From [Phialemoniopsis] sp. UDSM-2020 (lineage: Eukaryota; Ascomycota; Sordariomycetes; Thyridiales; Thyridiaceae): DNA of 64,000 nucleotides. The position numbers and the translations under genes are program-made. Positions 59,813 through 64,000 of this stretch are shown in pieces. The stretch covers positions 4,526,001 to 4,590,000 of the forward strand of contig JAEILZ010000001.1 in the NCBI GenBank assembly GCA_018873225.1, given 5' to 3'. The notes under the pieces are model-generated. The model ran no database searches and was not told where the DNA came from. It saw only the letters and a list, made by a program, of their open reading frames with translations. Positions within the stretch are counted from its first letter, which is position 1, and every line of letters begins with the position of its first letter.

Positions 59813-61125
59813 AAAGAAGGAAGGAGATACTTACCGGCGAAAATATTCAACAATCAAGCAACATATTCGATTCGGCCATAATCTTAAGTCTGTCGGAGGG
59901 GTTGAAAAATTGAAGTCCTGGAGATTTTCTTGGTTCGCCTAGCTCCTTGGAAGACAGGATCTAGTGCAAGGAAAAGTTTCCAGAGAGACGTCCGAAGGAG
60001 GAGGAGCACGGAAATGGGATCTTTGACGGCGCATCGCTATGCTGGGTCATGGCCTGAGCGTTCCTAGATTAATACCTACCCCAACCGACACCTGGCGTCG
60101 TGATATTGACGACACTCCCACACGCTCCTAGCATCATGTATACGGGATGCTAGTCTAACTCTATACTACTACTGCTTCGAATGCCACAAACTTCTTAGCA
60201 GACCACCCTCGACGAGAACCACTCGATTAGCGTGCAGCAGGTGGCCTTCCAACGCAGGCGTGACTTGGGGGGGTGACTATGCGTAGGGAATGCCGTATTC
60301 GGGACGGGACGACCCATCATGATCATGAATGGGTATGTGCATGAGATTGACTCCACGACTCGAACTTTCCATCAGCTACATCTAATGAACCAGGTGAGTC
60401 GACCCAGCATGAGCCTGAACTTGTCTTGCTTAACGGATATGCCGCTGCCAGAACGACTTGTAATAGATTAGTTGGTCAGTCTACCGAAACAAAGGTCAAT
60501 CTTCGTCCATGGCTCCAGTCGACCGGTGCAGGGTCAAATTTGCTCGCACCCAAGAAACGGCAAGTGACGACTGTGGCTGCCGCCACGGGTACCTGAACCG
60601 CTTATGTAAGCCCACCAAATTCTTGGTGGCTGCTCATGTAGGTGAAGAAGGCTCCACATTTCTGGCTGGCATCACGGGCAGGGACAGCGCCGCGTGAACT
60701 TGTCAATTGCGCAAATGCATGATGCAACTGACATGATGAAGTTTAAATCGGATGTGCAGGTCGTACTAATTGAGTAGCAGGATCGAAATGCATGATGAGA
60801 GTAGCGAGGATCGCGTGAACAATCAGGTTGGACTAACTGACCAGCAGCATCAGTGGGAGCACTTGGCGGTGGTTGCCCATGCAGAGGGCATGGAAGCTTC
60901 GAGCGGCATCTCGACGGCTCTTGTAAGTGCTAAGCAGGTGTGGGGCATAGCCAAAGTTGCATGCTGCTTTCCTAACAGATTCTCCATCCCATACGTCCAA
61001 CTTGCGCTACATAAGCGGCGTCAGGTGTTAGTGCATGACCAGCCACATACGCCCCACCCTCCATTTCCGCGCAGCTTCCCCATGCAACCCACCACAGCAC
61101 GAACAGCACAGAAACATCACCACAT

Positions 61126-61133
61126 TTCTAGAA
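61126..61133 (+). promoter_or_regulatory. Candidate heat-shock element core TTCTAGAA
   Basis: A perfect TTCnnGAA unit lies about 0.34 kb before the Hsp20 start. A GAA 15 nt upstream (61111) is in the 5-bp-spaced register expected of HSEs, but only imperfect units lie between. The gene type makes HSF control likely; the site itself is unproven. Confidence 0.45.
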
Positions 61134-61253
61134 TCTGCCAAACTTTGCACGCACCTTCTCAGCATTGCTGACAACTTCCAGAGTAGACAGGTGTACGCAA
61201 TCCTCCGCTTTCAATAGACTCTAGGCAGGCACACATCCGCGAGCGTGATCAAG

Positions 61254-61259
61254 TATAAA
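61254..61259 (+). promoter_or_regulatory. TATA box (TATAAA)
   Basis: TATAAA lies about 80 bp before the upstream ATG at 61339 and about 215 bp before the preferred ATG at 61471. The placement suits a stress-inducible fungal promoter. Confidence 0.55.
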
Positions 61260-61470
61260 GCAATCCCAATTCTCCCACCATGTCTCAACTCGTTTCATCC
61301 AGCAGACAACAACAAGAACAAGTCAGATCAGCAACTTGATGCATACTTGCAAATCAAACCTCTCAAGAAACATTCCTCGCGCTCTACTTCGCCAGCGAAC
61401 AACTCCATCTAACATCAAGGTCACCATTCCTATCATCACCAGACCACTCACCACCACAACTCCAAACAAC

Positions 61471-62106
61471 ATGTCTCTGTTCCAGCGATTCCCCTACTCC
61501 GAGGACGCCAGCTTCACACCTCTCTTCCGCCTCCTCGACGACTTTGACAGCTACTCGCGGGAGGCCGGTCGAGTGGGCTCGGGCCGCGGCGGCGCCAACG
61601 CGCGCACCCCGACCTTCAACCCCAAGTTTGACGTGCGCGAGACGGAGCAGACCTACGAACTGCACGGCGAGCTCCCCGGCATCGACCGCAAGGACGTCAG
61701 CATCGAGTTCACCGAGCCCCAGACCATCGTAGTCCGCGGCCGCGTCGAGCGCAACTACACCGCCGGCACCCCGCCCGCGGGCCTCATCGAGGAGCCCAAG
61801 GCGAGCGGCGCCATCACCGACGGCGGCGAGAGCAACAGCCACCACGCCTCTGTGTCTGACGAGGAGACCGAGGCCGCAAAGGAGAAGGGCGTCGTCGCCG
61901 CCAAGAAGCAGGAGAGCAAGGCCCCCGCCAAGCCCCTCGAGCGCTACTGGCACCAGGAGCGCTCCATCGGCGAGTTCCAGCGCGCCTTCAGCTTCCCCAC
62001 GCGCGTCAACGAGTCTGGCGTCTCGGCCACACTCAACAACGGCATCCTGCACGTCAGCGTCCCCAAGGCGACCAAGCACGAGAAGCGCAGCATTGCTATC
62101 AACTAA
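61471..62106 (+). CDS. Small heat-shock protein (Hsp20/Hsp30 family)
   Basis: Single-exon gene, 211 aa from the ATG at 61471, which has good context (aacATGtct). The start MSLFQRFPYSEDASFTPLFR and LLDDFDSYSRE match fungal Hsp30 proteins. The alpha-crystallin domain begins near residue 48 (FNPKFDVRETEQTYELHGEL, PGIDRKDVSIEF). It has a long polar Lys/Glu/Ser insertion in the middle (about 100-158) and closes with ERSIGEFQRAFSFPTRV and the conserved LNNGILHVSVPK. It acts as an ATP-independent holdase for unfolded proteins. An upstream in-frame ATG (61339) adds 44 residues without any Asp or Glu and with several Arg/Lys, resembling a mitochondrial presequence. It is probably translated leader, but dual targeting is possible. 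HSE and TATA sites precede it. Confidence 0.92.
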   Translation: MSLFQRFPYSEDASFTPLFRLLDDFDSYSREAGRVGSGRGGANARTPTFNPKFDVRETEQTYELHGELPGIDRKDVSIEFTEPQTIVVRGRVERNYTAGTPPAGLIEEPKASGAITDGGESNSHHASVSDEETEAAKEKGVVAAKKQESKAPAKPLERYWHQERSIGEFQRAFSFPTRVNESGVSATLNNGILHVSVPKATKHEKRSIAIN

Positions 62107-62942
62107 GAAGCGTCTCTGCTGCAACACATCACCACTACTCTCTCTTGTCTCTTGAAACGAAAATGACATCGACTGCAAGGAGTTTCTTGGTCACGCATTA
62201 GTTATGATGGATTTGCAACGGTGTTTTTCTGGAAGGACTTTCTTTTCCTCACTACTCAGCATGGACTTGGGGCGTTGTTTTTCTCCTGTTCTTGACATCA
62301 CGGCATAGCTGTTTTCTCTGACGAGTCTTCTCGAGAAGGACAATGACTACATACCTAATGGGATCACGACTTCCCTAATGACAACAACAGCATCACTTTT
62401 AATGTACAACAAACATAAATAAAAAAGTTTACATTAACTCTTGTCTCTCCCAATGTGTGCAATATGTGACGGTGCAATGTGCTTGCTGCTCCAAAAAGTG
62501 ATGGAACTTTGTGAAACATCTTCAAACTGGAAATGGGCTAGCGAAAACTTACGATCAAGTGGTATTTTGATGAGAAATAATTACGTACTGCCTCTCCCTT
62601 ACGTCCTTTGTAGGATATATGATATGTTTGTAGTTGAGGATGATTATCCCGGTCCCAAAAATGCCGGGCGGCTCGAGTCCGAGCCGACCACCGATGTGCC
62701 CCCAAACTGCTGCCCCGCTCCCCAAGGACCGTCCCGCCCGCTTGCGCCATCAACGTCCCGAAGTGCGACACAAAAGACATCTCGTAAATCTGGGGAAATG
62801 CAGCTCTTTCCGACACTACAACATATTTTTGTCTTATCGACGTAGAACTTTTCAGACTTGTTTTTCCGCCCCAAGCCACCTGTCTATCGGCAGGTAACCT
62901 CTCACTACTCCCGCCAACCCCACACCCGGCACGCAACTGCCC
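62107..62942. other. Intergenic Hsp20 to methyltransferase
   Basis: 836 bp with no supported gene. It contains the Hsp20 3' region, an A/T-rich tract near 62390-62440, and the upstream region of the next gene. Confidence 0.45.
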
Positions 62943-64000
62943 ATGGCGTCACCACCACCACCCGCAGACCCGGCCTCCGCCAAGTCGGCCCTCCCCGCCG
63001 CCGCGGCCCAGGGCTTCCACGACGCGGCCTCGTACGACGCCCACCGCCCGACCTACCCCGAGGACGCCGTCACGTCGCTCCTCGAGCGCATGCGCCTCGC
63101 GGACCGCAGCCACGCGCGCGTGCTCGAGGTCGGCGCGGGGACGGGCAAGTTCACCTCGGCTCTCGCGGCGCGGCACGAAGGCTTCGAGGTCCTGGCCGTC
63201 GAGCCGCACGGGCCGATGCGCGAGCAGCTGCTCGCGCGGCAGCTTCGGGGTGTCGAGGTCGTGGAGGGGTGCGCGGAAAAGGTGCCGACGGCGGAGGAGG
63301 AGTGGGCTGACGGGTGTGTTGTTGCGCAGGCTTTTCACTGGTGAGTTTACTTTTGCGTTATTGATGTGTATTTGCTCTTGGGCATGAGAGATTGATGTAG
63401 GTCTGGTGTTGGGGGATGTTGTCCGAGGTCCGGGCGCCTGGTCCCGGAGGTGAGACCGGCGAGACATGTGAAAACCGTAAAACAGCGACGCTAAAACGCA
63501 AATAATTGAAACCAGGTTCGCGACAGAAGAGACGCTACGGGAATTACACCGGATACTCAAGCCCGAAGCCGTGCTGGGCATGATCTGGAACATCGAAGAC
63601 TGTACGTAACTTTGAGAACATGCACACACAACACAAAATCAAAATCAGTGGCCCTCACTGCAACAAGCAAAAAATCACCCGAAGGCTCATCATACGTTTC
63701 AAACATTCAGATAACAAGCCAGCCTCGTGGCCCGCCTCGACCGCCTGGGAGCAGCAGCTCAACGACCTCGTCTTCTCGCTGCCCGAGGACGGGCACCCGC
63801 GCTTCCGGCACGAGAGGTGGCAGGACGTCTTCGCGGGGCAGATGCAGAGCGGGCCGCTGCAGGTGTTCAAGCAGACGCTGACGGGCCACCTGCCGCGCTT
63901 CAGCCTGCCCCTCGGCGAGGACAAGGTCGCGTGGACGGTGTGGTTGGCGCCCGAGGCGCTTTGGAGCCGCCTGCGGACGCTGAGCCAGGTCGCCGTGCTC
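62943..64000 (+). CDS. Class I SAM-dependent methyltransferase, 5' part
   Basis: Partial: three exons are visible (62943-63340, 63516-63601, 63711 onward), and the frame is still open at the window end. Junctions give HW then FATEETLRELHRILKP and NIED then YNKPASWPA. After an Ala/Pro-rich start comes a type-11 methyltransferase fold. It has the substrate-side ASYDAHRPTYPEDAV, motif I VLEVGAGTGKFTSAL, acidic-strand FEVLAVEPHGPM, motif IV ADGCVVAQAFHW and the post-IV ILKPEAVLGMIWNIED. This pattern (YdxhRPtYP ... AqAfHW) is that of a widespread fungal and bacterial group of uncharacterised methyltransferases, related to yeast Crg1/Tmt1-like enzymes. Substrate unknown. Codons are strongly GC-ending. 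Confidence 0.88.

Larger units (their letters stand above)
59813..61470. other. Intergenic with Hsp20 promoter
   Basis: The first 1.2 kb has no supported gene. The last 0.35 kb looks like a stress promoter with an HSE-like site and a TATA box. A start codon at 61339 opens a frame that continues into the Hsp20 gene (see there). Confidence 0.5.

Noticed and set aside
61384..62178. 264-codon open frame antisense to the Hsp20 gene
   Set aside because: Shadow of GC3-rich codons; Leu/Gly/Ala-rich without motif.

Overview
The window comes from a filamentous ascomycete (Pezizomycotina, most likely a Sordariomycete). The evidence is short spliceosomal introns (about 50-140 nt, GT...AG, several with CTAAC-type branch points), GC-rich third codon positions in most genes, and protein families typical of that group: a Clr5-domain/ankyrin protein, an RRM-YTH protein, a Hsp30-type small heat-shock protein and a UmtA-like methyltransferase. 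No rRNA gene, credible tRNA gene, CRISPR array or intact transposon was found. I rebuilt the exon-intron models by hand by joining reading frames at GT/AG sites. All multi-exon models close in frame, but none has been tested against transcripts.

Layout. 0.5-14.5 kb is a dense housekeeping block: ACL4 (Rpl4 chaperone), GIR2-like RWD protein, PUF6, a Cys-rich single-pass membrane protein, RPB4, TRS23/TRAPPC4, RPN10, a borealin/Nbl1-like protein and TMA22/DENR. Four of these nine act in ribosome assembly or translation. 16.1-19.1 kb holds a 995-aa protein with a C-terminal methyltransferase fold. 19.4-25.4 kb looks like an accessory island with more A/T-ending codons: a small membrane protein gene, a truncated relative of its N-terminus, and a 1208-aa Clr5-ankyrin protein. 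25.9-30.6 kb carries lumazine synthase (riboflavin pathway), convergent with an unrecognised 966-aa Met/Gln/Pro-rich protein. 30.6-38.1 kb is gene-poor. 38.1-48.1 kb has a six-exon CDF (probably Mn) transporter, the PI 4-kinase STT4 and the proteasome beta-6 subunit PRE7. 48.1-57.6 kb is a second gene-poor stretch, ending in a pyrimidine-rich leader before the RRM-YTH gene (57.6-59.8 kb). The right end has a Hsp20/Hsp30-type gene and the 5' part of a class I methyltransferase gene that runs off the edge.

Most genes belong to separate core processes: translation and ribosome assembly, RNA polymerase II, TRAPP trafficking, proteasome, chromosome segregation and phosphoinositide signalling. I see no operon-like pathway and no secondary-metabolite cluster. 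The most unusual points are an intron that splits the TRS23 start codon, a 20-nt exon in TMA22, the repeated N-terminal motif in two small ORFs beside the Clr5-ankyrin gene, a possible mitochondrial presequence encoded upstream of the Hsp20 start, and the two long gene-poor stretches.
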